From the NCBI RefSeq assembly GCF_916715725.1, contig NZ_CAKAPD010000002.1, positions 1 to 64,000 on the forward strand: a stretch of 64,000 nucleotides of DNA. Direction: 5' to 3'. Positions 53,210-60,842 of this stretch are shown piece by piece. The notes under the pieces were generated by a model, which worked only from the letters and a program-made list of their open reading frames with translations, was not told the origin of the DNA and did not search any database. Both the position numbers and the translations under genes were made by a program. The DNA is from an uncultured Rothia sp. GTDB taxonomy: Bacteria; Actinomycetota; Actinomycetes; Actinomycetales; Micrococcaceae. Each line of letters starts with the position of its first letter. The stretch's first letter is position 1.

Positions 53210-53356
53210 ACCCCCATTCTATCTAGAGGGCGCCGGAACGTCCCGCACGCCGCCACCACACGCACACTAACGCCCATAGACGGGCACAAGTAAACCCCGG
53301 CGCACCGGCATCACGCCAGCACACCGGGGTGCACTCTGCAGAAGCTAAATTCTGTA

Positions 53357-54109
53357 CTAGATCGAGTATTCCGGAGCAGCCCAGACAACAACCTCGGGGT
53401 GCTCAAAGAAGCGGTAACCCTGACCGCGCACCGTACGCACGGTACCCGACAAGCGGCCCAGCTTCGAACGCAGACGACGAATATGCACGTCAATCGTACG
53501 CTCATGCGGATGCTCGTCACCAGAGCTCCACAGTGCCTTCAGCAGCTCCTCACGACCCACGGTGCGCGAAGAATTCTCCACCAGGTGCGCCAGCAACTCG
53601 AATTCCTTGAAGGTCAGCATGAGCGGCTCACCATCCAGGAACACCTCGCGACGCGCCAAGTCAATCAGCACACCCGAAGAGTGGCTATTCGTGGTCTCTG
53701 CCTCGCGGGCAACATGCGCCTCCGGGTGCATGTACATTGCGGTCGGATCGCCCAACGCGTTACGCACCACCTCAAGGTCGCTACCCTCAGCATTCACAGG
53801 AGCCAACGCCACAGCGGCGTACGACTCCGACTCGGGAGCCAGATGGTGTGCATAAGTACGCAAATCCTGAACGATACGCACCAGGGAGGTGCCGTTCGCC
53901 GCAGCAAGCTCCTCGTTCAAACCCACATAGAGCACAAAGCCGCGTGCCTCATTTTCCTGAGCCTGCTTATGGGCAGAGTCACCGGCTGAGAAAGTCATCG
54001 GACGCAACGTGGCAGCCGGCGCAGCGGGACGCTGAGGCTGCACGACCTGACGCTTAGCAGCGCGGCCGCGCTGGGAGATGTGTACATATCCAGGTACAGC
54101 GCCTGACAT
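53357..54109 (-). CDS. Winged-helix (OmpR/PhoB type) regulator without receiver domain
   Basis: 250 residues. The C-terminal part (about 145-240) is a clear OmpR-type winged helix (VLIDLARREVFLDGEPLMLT, LTFKEFELLAHLVEN, ERTIDVHIRRLRSKLG, RTVRGQGYRFF). The N-terminal part (about 40-130) has no Asp-phosphorylation pattern of a receiver; it has VGLNEELAAANGTSLVRIV and SESYAAVALAPVN, so another sensing mode is likely. No histidine kinase lies next to it. AAGG lies nine bases before the ATG. Its 5' region (54110-54330) is AT-rich and may be autoregulated. Confidence 0.82.
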   Translation of the reverse strand: MSGAVPGYVHISQRGRAAKRQVVQPQRPAAPAATLRPMTFSAGDSAHKQAQENEARGFVLYVGLNEELAAANGTSLVRIVQDLRTYAHHLAPESESYAAVALAPVNAEGSDLEVVRNALGDPTAMYMHPEAHVAREAETTNSHSSGVLIDLARREVFLDGEPLMLTFKEFELLAHLVENSSRTVGREELLKALWSSGDEHPHERTIDVHIRRLRSKLGRLSGTVRTVRGQGYRFFEHPEVVVWAAPEYSI

Positions 54110-54626
54110 GGTTCAACCTTCTCTCAAAGTCTGTGTACGGGATCCCAGTCGTACGTGGTGTGGGGTGCGCCGGAAGTGACGCCGAGTCAAACAGTCCCCA
54201 ATACCTGTTCGAGTCTCAATCCTCTTACTTAATATTTCTCCTATTTGACGGATAAATCAAGCGGATTCGACATAGTGGATTCTCCTTTGTCGCCAAGAGG
54301 AGTACAATACCCTTCCCCATTTTGGGAGATTTCATGCGGAACCTGAGGCTTTCAGCTTTTTCATCACATAAATATTCACGGTTTCTGTTATGTATGGGTT
54401 ACAACCTGCATTTTCATGTGGAGCTGTGAATATGCTTGAAGTTTCAATACACCCCTCAAGCAGTTTATTGTGTTCCTTATCACATAATAGGTGGTGTGTT
54501 TCAAAAACCCACGCCGACACCCAGCAGCACCATCGCCACCCAAGCCCCAGACGCATTAGACACACACTGATACGCACCGCCACACTGCGGCGCGCAACCA
54601 GCCGAACACCCGCAAGACATAGCGAA
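54110..54626. other. AT-rich intergenic region between the winged-helix gene and upp
   Basis: About 520 bases without a supported gene. The small open frame on the minus strand at 54332-54661 is Cys-rich and lacks a ribosome binding site, so I reject it. The part at 54220-54330 is AT-rich, with TTGACGGATAAATCA and a TTCCCCATTTTGGGA hairpin, and likely holds the regulator promoter. Confidence 0.4.
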
Positions 54627-54656
54627 GCGCCTCCACACATACATATGCAGAGGCGC
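54627..54656 (-). terminator. Possible terminator after upp
   Basis: GCGCCTC pairs with GAGGCGC around a 16-base loop (inner TGCATATGTATG is also self-complementary). No clear T run follows on the minus strand, so the call is weak. Confidence 0.45.
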
Positions 54657-54688
54657 CCCATTCACATCACGTGAATAACTCTGAAAGA

Positions 54689-55327
54689 CTACTCAGCCAA
54701 ACCGTACAGGCGGTCACCAGCATCGCCCAGACCCGGAATAATGTACGCCTTCTCATTCAGACGCTCATCACGAGCAGCCAGGAACAGGTCGACATTCTCC
54801 ATACCCTCAATACCCTTCTCCAGGGCAGCAATGCCCTCAGGAGCAGCAATCAGGCACACACAAGTCACAGACTCAGCACCACGCTTACGCAGGAACTTAA
54901 TAGCCTCAATCAGAGTGCCACCGGTAGCCAGCATCGGATCCAGCAGGTACACCTGACGGCCAGTCAGGTCCTCCGGCAGACGCTCAGCATAAGTCACAAT
55001 ATCCAGGGTCTCCTCATTACGAGCCATACCCAGGAAGCCCACCTCAGCGGTCGGAACCATGCGAGTCATACCCTCCAGCATGCCCAAACCAGCACGCAGA
55101 ATCGGAACAACCAGCGGCTTAGGATCAGCAATACGAACACCGGTAGTAGTCGCCACCGGAGTCACAACCTCAACCTCTTCCACGCGAATCTCGCGAGTCG
55201 CCTCGTAAGCAAGAAGAGTCACCAGCTCATCAACCAGCTGACGGAAAATCGGGGACGGAGTGTTCTTATCACGCAGAACACTAATCTTGTGAGAGACCAG
55301 CGGGTGGTCAAGAATCTTAATACGCAT
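54689..55327 (-). CDS. upp: Uracil phosphoribosyltransferase
   Basis: 212 residues. It salvages uracil to UMP with PRPP. It has the family start RIKILDHPLVSHKISVLRDK, the middle motif VPILRAGLGMLEG, the PRPP-binding loop LLDPMLATGGTLIEAI and the C-terminal motif with GLGDAGDR. All are intact. No ribosome binding site is seen; TAAAAT lies six bases before the ATG on the minus strand, so a leaderless message is possible. It is a single gene. Confidence 0.95.
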   Translation of the reverse strand: MRIKILDHPLVSHKISVLRDKNTPSPIFRQLVDELVTLLAYEATREIRVEEVEVVTPVATTTGVRIADPKPLVVPILRAGLGMLEGMTRMVPTAEVGFLGMARNEETLDIVTYAERLPEDLTGRQVYLLDPMLATGGTLIEAIKFLRKRGAESVTCVCLIAAPEGIAALEKGIEGMENVDLFLAARDERLNEKAYIIPGLGDAGDRLYGLAE

Positions 55328-55483
55328 AATACGATTTTACCCACCCCCAAATCAGCAAGCACCGGTAAAGCCCCGGAAGTGGCACACACCCTATAAAACT
55401 AGGCGAATACCGCCGCACAAACACCCACCGACGCGCCCACCGATGTCCCCGCCAACACCACCCCAAAACAATCCGGGCATGCA

Positions 55484-55515
55484 AAAACCCGCCGAGACGA
55501 ATCTCGACGGGTTTT
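55484..55515 (-). terminator. Terminator after tRNA-Ser(CGA)
   Basis: AAAACCCG and GAGA pair with TCTC and CGGGTTTT around TTCG on the minus strand, followed by TTTTTGC. Confidence 0.8.
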
Positions 55516-55523
55516 CGTTGGTG

Positions 55524-55610
55524 CGGTGGTGGAGGGATTTGAACCCCCGTTGGCTTTTACACCAAACATCATTTCGAGTGATGCACCTTCGGCCGCTCGG
55601 ACACACCACC
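55524..55610 (-). tRNA. tRNA-Ser (anticodon CGA)
   Basis: An 87-base class-II tRNA on the minus strand: acceptor GGTGGTG/CACCACC, anticodon arm CATCA-CTCGAAA-TGATG with anticodon CGA, long variable arm, and T-arm loop TTCAAAT. No CCA is encoded. Confidence 0.94.
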
Positions 55611-55776
55611 AACAGTGGAAAACTATAGCACACCCCCAACAGGAGGGCAAGAACGAGCCTACATATCGTGCGCGTACGGCAGCCGGGTGTCGCCTCTTTC
55701 ACGGCCCCTTTAACCGTGCCCTTTTCGACACCCGACACCGAAGTCCCGGCTACGTCTGCAGACCCAACAGGTCCGC

Positions 55777-56397
55777 CTAATGACGGATATACCCATCTAC
55801 AACCAGCATGACAGCACGCGTTGCATCCTCAGCATTGCGTTCCGCCTGATGCACTTCACGATCCATGGCAAGCATATAAATCGCGCCGAACATAGAGATC
55901 GCAATCGCACGAGGATTCTGAGCGGTATCAACCGTATAGCGGCGAGCCACAGCCTCCGTCATCTCCTCCAAATATTTCAGAAGATCCAAACGGTTATCGC
56001 TCATCGCCTCGGTCCAACCATCCGCACCCTTCCACGCCTCCGCAAGCCACATCCGAGTAAAACCCGGACGGTCCTCAAGATACTGGAACGCGGCACGAAT
56101 AGCACTCCGCAACGCCTCACGCGGATCAGAATGAACCGACGCCGCGCGACGCGCATCGCTCAGCAGCAACTGCGTGCCGTACTGGACCAGCTGATCCACC
56201 ATGGTCTTCTTAGAACCAAAGTTGTAATACACGGTTCCCTTGGAAACACCCGCCCGGGCAGCCACCTCTTCAACAGTGGCGTACTCAAGCCCCTTTTCGG
56301 TCATGATATCCATGGCAGCGTTGAACAACTTCAACTGAGTTTTACCAGTACGGCCGGGACGACGACTTGCAGCTTCAGCGACAGGGCGCTGCAACAT
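55777..56397 (-). CDS. TetR-family transcriptional regulator
   Basis: 206 residues. The TetR helix-turn-helix is at about 20-66 (TQLKLFNAAMDIMTEKGLEY, then VEEVAARAGVSKGTVYYNFGSK). The C-terminal ligand domain (about 80-206) resembles the TetR_C type found with YhgE/Pip genes. GGAGGACTTCTG precedes the ATG. It lies 79 bases downstream of the YhgE gene on the same strand, so it is probably in the same unit and controls it. The ligand is unknown. Confidence 0.88.
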   Translation of the reverse strand: MLQRPVAEAASRRPGRTGKTQLKLFNAAMDIMTEKGLEYATVEEVAARAGVSKGTVYYNFGSKKTMVDQLVQYGTQLLLSDARRAASVHSDPREALRSAIRAAFQYLEDRPGFTRMWLAEAWKGADGWTEAMSDNRLDLLKYLEEMTEAVARRYTVDTAQNPRAIAISMFGAIYMLAMDREVHQAERNAEDATRAVMLVVDGYIRH

Positions 56398-56476
56398 CAG
56401 AAGTCCTCCCTCCCTTTTTGCAGATATATCTCTATTTTATTAGACAGTTTTCCCCGGTGCGACTAAACAGGGTTTG

Positions 56477-59083
56477 TTACACCGTAATCTCCGGCGCAAG
56501 CTTCTTCAGCGACCACGTACGATCACGACGCGTGCCAATGTAACCCAACACCAAACCAGCCAAACCCCACAGGGTCAAAACCAGCATGATGCCCCACAGG
56601 CTCGACTCATTAATGCCATAAGCCAAACGGCGCGTACCCGCCACCGCATAACCCATCGGGAAGAAGTCATGCATCCAACGAATCGACTCAGGCAGAGTCT
56701 CATACGGCATCGTGCCGCCCGCAGTAATCAGCTGCAGAATCAGAATGACCAAAGCAACCAGCTTGCCCGGCGCACCCAAGATCACCGTCAGACCATGAAT
56801 GAAACCGGTAAAGACCAGAGCCACATAGCAGAGGAACAGCCACACAAGCCACGGATGAGCCATCTCAAAGCCCAAACCAAACTTAATCGCGGCAAACATC
56901 AAAGTCGCCTGAGCAATACCCACCAGGCCGAACGGCATCCAGCTACCGAGCATCACACGAATCGACGGAGCATGCGAAGCCAACGCACGGTTGTTCATCA
57001 CGCGCAACGTCTGAACCAGCATCAAGCCGCCAATCCACAACGCCAAGCACATGAAGAACGGGCCCATGCCCTCACCATAGTTACGGCCCGACGCCAAGGA
57101 ATCATGCGACAAAGTCACAGGGTTCGACATCGTATCCGCAACCTTCGCCTGATCGGTCGGCGCAAGGCTCGGAACCTGCTTAACACCAGAAGCCAGGCCG
57201 CTCTCCAGCGACGAAGTACCATCCTTCAACTCGGAAGCACCATCATTCAGCTGCGAAGAACCATCAGACAGCTTCGCCGTACCGTCAGAAAGCTGCGACG
57301 CACCATCCTTCAGCTCATTCGCACCATCAGCCAACTTCTGCTGACCCTCAACCGCAGACTGCTCCTTCTCCGCCAAAGTACCGCTACCATCCTTCAGCTC
57401 GGCAGTACCGCTCTTCAAAGAATCAGTACCCTCCTTCAGCTCAGAAGCACCACCCGACAGAGTCGCAGAACCACTCGCAAGGCTCGAAGCACCCGAAGCA
57501 ATCTTAGAATTACCATCAGCCAGGCTCGCCGAACCCGACGCCAACGAGGACGCGCCAGCATCCACACGAGCGGCGCCATCAGCTACCGACGAAGCGCCCT
57601 TCGCCAACGACGAAGCACCAGAATCCAGCGAATCCACGCCAGAAACCAAAGTCTGAATCTTCGCCGCAGTCGACGACGTACCATCAGACACACAATGGCT
57701 CGACTTCAACGCGCTCAACTTCGACAGAGCATCAGCAGCGGCAGCATCACGAGTAGCCAGATGCGACTGCAGAGCCTTCTGATTCAGCTCAGCAACCTCA
57801 TTCTTTGTCTCCTCAGAATCAACAGCAGCCACCAGCTGATCAGCCTGCTCCTGAGTCAACGTACCCGCCTCAACCAGCGGAGTCACCCGAGCACGAACCT
57901 TCTGCGCACTCGCAGACACCACAGTATTCGACAGATCACGACCAAAATCGCCACTACCAGCAGAAGTATCCGTCTCATGCAGACGCATGCACATCGCATT
58001 CAGCTGAGCTGGCAACTCACGAATACCCGCCTGATCCATGCCTTCACGCATCTGATGAATACCCGACGCCAAATCATTAGCGCCCTTCGCAACCGCCGCC
58101 GAACCATCCTTCAAGCTCGCAGTACCCTCAGCCAGAGTCGCCGAACCATCCTTCAGCTTCGACGCACCATCAGAAGCAGACGCCGCCGCCGAAGCCAAGG
58201 TCGACGAACCATCCTTCAAACTCGAAGCACCATCAGCAAGCTTCGCGGCGCCAGAATCCAGCTTCGCCGCGCCAGAATCCAAAGTCGACACACCATCAGC
58301 AAGCTTCGCGGCACCCTCCGCCAACTGCTTCTGGCCATCCAACAACTGGGACTGACCATCTGCCAAGGTGGAAGTACCATCCTTCAGCTTCACGGCACCA
58401 TCATTCACCGTGGCGGTGCCGTCTTTCAGCTGAGTGATAGCGTCCGCCAGCTTCACCGTACCGTTATTTACCTTCGACGCACCATCAGCAGCCTCACCCA
58501 TCTTCGAATGAATGGTCGTGAAGCTAGCCAACAGCGAATTAGCCGTCGAATTACCGACCTTCTCAGCCACCGAATCACGCACCGCAGTGCCCGCCTTCGT
58601 GACAATATTCGTCAGCACATAGTTATTGGCGTCATTCGTAATGACCTCAATACCCGCCGAACGCGCATCAATAGTGCCCGTCTTACCGTCAGCATCGGGC
58701 TTGAACGAACCGGCACTCTGCAAATTGCGGGAGAAATCCTTCGGAATCACCATCGCAAAGTCATAGGTGCCCTTCTCCACGCCCTCGACAGCCTCAGTAC
58801 GAGTCTGCACCTGACGCCAATCAAACGTGCCAGCATCCAGAAGATTCTTCTTCACGTCAGCGCCGGTATTCACCTGCTGACCCTCAGAATCCGTCGCGCC
58901 CTCATCCTCAACCACGAGAGCACCCACAATACCGTTCACATTGCCGTAAGCATCCCAGTTACCGTACAGGTACAGGGCACCGTACAGCAGCGGGATGCAG
59001 GACATCGCAAGTAGCACTAGGACCGGCAAAACACCGCTAGTCAGGCGCTTAAGCTCAACAAGAGCAACACGCAGAACAGTCAT
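56477..59083 (-). CDS. YhgE/Pip family membrane protein with long heptad-repeat arrays
   Basis: 868 residues. A membrane segment near the N-terminus (LVLLAMSCIPLLYGALYLYG) is followed by the YhgE N-terminal domain with VVEDEGATDSEG and VIPKDFSRNL. A long extracellular part holds two arrays of seven-residue repeats of the form xxLxxGa (about 205-345 and 470-635), interrupted by a Cys-containing helical block. Six C-terminal segments (about 655-860) form an ABC-2-like permease half, with the final VLTLWGLAGLVLGYIGTRRD. Family members include the phage infection protein Pip and the EsaA-like group. It starts two bases after the ATPase gene, with AAGGAGTAAGA. Together they look like an exporter or surface-anchored fibre. 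Confidence 0.88.
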   Translation of the reverse strand: MTVLRVALVELKRLTSGVLPVLVLLAMSCIPLLYGALYLYGNWDAYGNVNGIVGALVVEDEGATDSEGQQVNTGADVKKNLLDAGTFDWRQVQTRTEAVEGVEKGTYDFAMVIPKDFSRNLQSAGSFKPDADGKTGTIDARSAGIEVITNDANNYVLTNIVTKAGTAVRDSVAEKVGNSTANSLLASFTTIHSKMGEAADGASKVNNGTVKLADAITQLKDGTATVNDGAVKLKDGTSTLADGQSQLLDGQKQLAEGAAKLADGVSTLDSGAAKLDSGAAKLADGASSLKDGSSTLASAAASASDGASKLKDGSATLAEGTASLKDGSAAVAKGANDLASGIHQMREGMDQAGIRELPAQLNAMCMRLHETDTSAGSGDFGRDLSNTVVSASAQKVRARVTPLVEAGTLTQEQADQLVAAVDSEETKNEVAELNQKALQSHLATRDAAAADALSKLSALKSSHCVSDGTSSTAAKIQTLVSGVDSLDSGASSLAKGASSVADGAARVDAGASSLASGSASLADGNSKIASGASSLASGSATLSGGASELKEGTDSLKSGTAELKDGSGTLAEKEQSAVEGQQKLADGANELKDGASQLSDGTAKLSDGSSQLNDGASELKDGTSSLESGLASGVKQVPSLAPTDQAKVADTMSNPVTLSHDSLASGRNYGEGMGPFFMCLALWIGGLMLVQTLRVMNNRALASHAPSIRVMLGSWMPFGLVGIAQATLMFAAIKFGLGFEMAHPWLVWLFLCYVALVFTGFIHGLTVILGAPGKLVALVILILQLITAGGTMPYETLPESIRWMHDFFPMGYAVAGTRRLAYGINESSLWGIMLVLTLWGLAGLVLGYIGTRRDRTWSLKKLAPEITV

Positions 59084-59085
59084 TC

Positions 59086-59973
59086 TTACTCCTTCTCAGC
59101 GGTCTTCTGGGCAACAGTTTTCTGGTTGCCGGTCTTCTGGGTGTCAGTCTTATGGTCAGTGGTCTGACCGAGCGCGCCGGATGCCGCGGAGGTCTGAGGA
59201 ATAGAAGAGGTCAAGGGGATTTCTTCCATCTCACGCACCTCAATCACGTCAATCACAGGCTCGGGCTGGGTTAGTTCTTCTGCCGCAGTCAGCGCTTCTG
59301 CAGGCTCCTCAGCCGGCTCAAACTCGCCGTCCTGATCCATGTGGACACTACCCACCACAGCACGAGCGCCCCGCCAATCCCTCGAAATATGAGGCACAAT
59401 CGCCACCACAGTACGGGGACGTTCCTCGTCAGCGGCAAGCTCCTCCAGGTACGGAAGCCACATTCTCGTATGGTTCAGGTGACGGGAAGGCGTATCAAAA
59501 ACCAGCAGGTCCGAAGGGCTCGCCTGCGCCAAAGCCGTCATCAGCTCAATGTTCATCTCGCCGTCAAGCTCGTCCATCCACAGGCCGTCGAAATCCTCAA
59601 GACCGCGTTCCTTCAGCCAGCGGCTTGCGCGGGAACGACCAAAAATCGGCAGGTTGTAGGAGAGCATCTCAGAAACGTAGTCGTGCACACGCATGTGTTG
59701 CTCCGGGGCGGTCACGTCAGGAGAGTCGATAATGTCACTGATACGACGCAGCTTCTTCATCGAAATCGGCTGCGGCTCCGCATCACCATCGCTCCAAGAA
59801 ATCTCGCCACCCGACAGAGGCAAACGGCCAGTAAGAGCCAGGCCAAGGGAAGTACGCTCCATCTGGCTATCAGCCTGAATAATGATGACCTCACCGTGAC
59901 CCACAGAAAAAGAGGTACGACCAAAAAGGGCGTGGTGACGCCCCTTAGCCCAAATATTGTTAACGCGAAGCAC
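59086..59973 (-). CDS. Degenerate ABC-type ATPase paired with YhgE
   Basis: 295 residues from GTG with AAGGGGA upstream. It keeps the order of an ABC ATPase but the key residues are altered: the Walker A position reads ADSQMERT (no GxGK; Arg40 replaces the Lys), the signature reads LDGEM, Walker B reads LLVFDTPSRH (Asp kept, catalytic Glu replaced by Thr), and the H-loop VPHIS keeps its His. About 215-295 is an acidic, then Gln/Lys/Thr-rich disordered tail ending in repeats of QKT. ATP hydrolysis is doubtful; a structural or regulatory partner is more likely. It is the first gene of the operon with YhgE and TetR. Confidence 0.8.
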   Translation of the reverse strand: MLRVNNIWAKGRHHALFGRTSFSVGHGEVIIIQADSQMERTSLGLALTGRLPLSGGEISWSDGDAEPQPISMKKLRRISDIIDSPDVTAPEQHMRVHDYVSEMLSYNLPIFGRSRASRWLKERGLEDFDGLWMDELDGEMNIELMTALAQASPSDLLVFDTPSRHLNHTRMWLPYLEELAADEERPRTVVAIVPHISRDWRGARAVVGSVHMDQDGEFEPAEEPAEALTAAEELTQPEPVIDVIEVREMEEIPLTSSIPQTSAASGALGQTTDHKTDTQKTGNQKTVAQKTAEKE

Positions 59974-60194
59974 GAATAATTCCCCTTAAATACAGGACGG
60001 TTCAGGTGAGTTTTGGAGAGCACTCCGCAGGTTGCGTGGGGTATCTATTTTCAGTCACGGGCAGACGGAGGCTCCAGTGCCTATATATCGTAGACCCGGA
60101 TATGTGTGATGTAGTGGGCTTTTTACCCGAAACTGGGTACCAATTTTGAAATTTTTGAAGTATTTTTCAAATAAACGGGGGTTTTCGTACAAAT

Positions 60195-60234
60195 AACGCG
60201 AAAAGCCACGCGCTCTCACGTAGCTTTTCGTGTT
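60195..60234 (-). terminator. Terminator after tadA
   Basis: AACACGAAAAGC and ACG pair with CGT and GCTTTTCGCGTT (one G-U pair) on the minus strand, followed by ATTTG. Confidence 0.7.
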
Positions 60235-60272
60235 ATACAAAACAGTTCCTGAAGCGCCACCACGGGTGACGA

Positions 60273-60800
60273 TTAGGGGCGGCGTTCTTTAAAGAAGTCC
60301 ACCATCAACTGCGCGCACTCATCAGCACGCACCCCCGCATACACCTCGGGGGCCGGGGCAACCCGCCCGTCGCGCAGCACATCGTAACGACTGCCTGCGG
60401 CGCCGGTCTTCTCCTCCCAGGCACCAAAAACCACCGTCGAAACGCGTGACGCCAAAATCGTGCCGGCACACATTAGGCACGGCTCCACGGTCACGACCAG
60501 GGTGCAACCGTCCAGGCGCCACCGCCCGCGATGCGCCGCCGCCTGACGAATCGCGTTCACCTCCGCATGGGCGCTAGGGTCATGCTCATGCTCGCGGGTA
60601 TTGCCCGCCGAACCGATAATGACGCCCCGCTCATCCACCACCACGGCACCGATAGGAATCTCTCCACGCTCACCCGCGGCAGCACCCTCAGTCAGGGCGC
60701 GCGCCATCCACTCGCTGTGTTCAGGGCGGGTGGGAATATCGCTGAGCACAGCGGAGGAACCGTCAGTGACCGTTAATTTTGAATATTCCGAATATGACAT
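60273..60800 (-). CDS. tadA: tRNA-adenosine deaminase (TadA type)
   Basis: 175 residues of the cytidine/deoxycytidylate deaminase fold. The zinc site is HAEVNAIRQAA (His and catalytic Glu) and PCLMCAGTI (two Cys). It has the TadA-like EIPIGAVVV and YDVLRDGRV motifs, so it probably makes inosine at the wobble base of tRNA-Arg. GAGGATTT precedes the ATG. A guanine deaminase or other nucleoside deaminase is less likely. It ends 42 bases from recQ, which is on the same strand upstream, so the two may be co-transcribed. Confidence 0.9.
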   Translation of the reverse strand: MSYSEYSKLTVTDGSSAVLSDIPTRPEHSEWMARALTEGAAAGERGEIPIGAVVVDERGVIIGSAGNTREHEHDPSAHAEVNAIRQAAAHRGRWRLDGCTLVVTVEPCLMCAGTILASRVSTVVFGAWEEKTGAAGSRYDVLRDGRVAPAPEVYAGVRADECAQLMVDFFKERRP

Positions 60801-60842
60801 AAATCCTCGTCAGGGGAATAAATGAAGCATTATCGAGTGAGA

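Noticed and set aside
54332..54661. 109-codon Cys-rich frame before upp
   Set aside because: No start site, odd composition, and it runs through the likely terminator and promoter region.
57200..58440. Possible DNA repeat array or CRISPR
   Set aside because: The periodic DNA reflects the protein heptads of YhgE; units are 21 bases, not spaced by unique spacers.
56474..59014. 846-codon frame opposite the YhgE gene
   Set aside because: The repeats in it mirror the heptad arrays of YhgE; it has no start site, and the YhgE frame is tightly packed after the ATPase gene.
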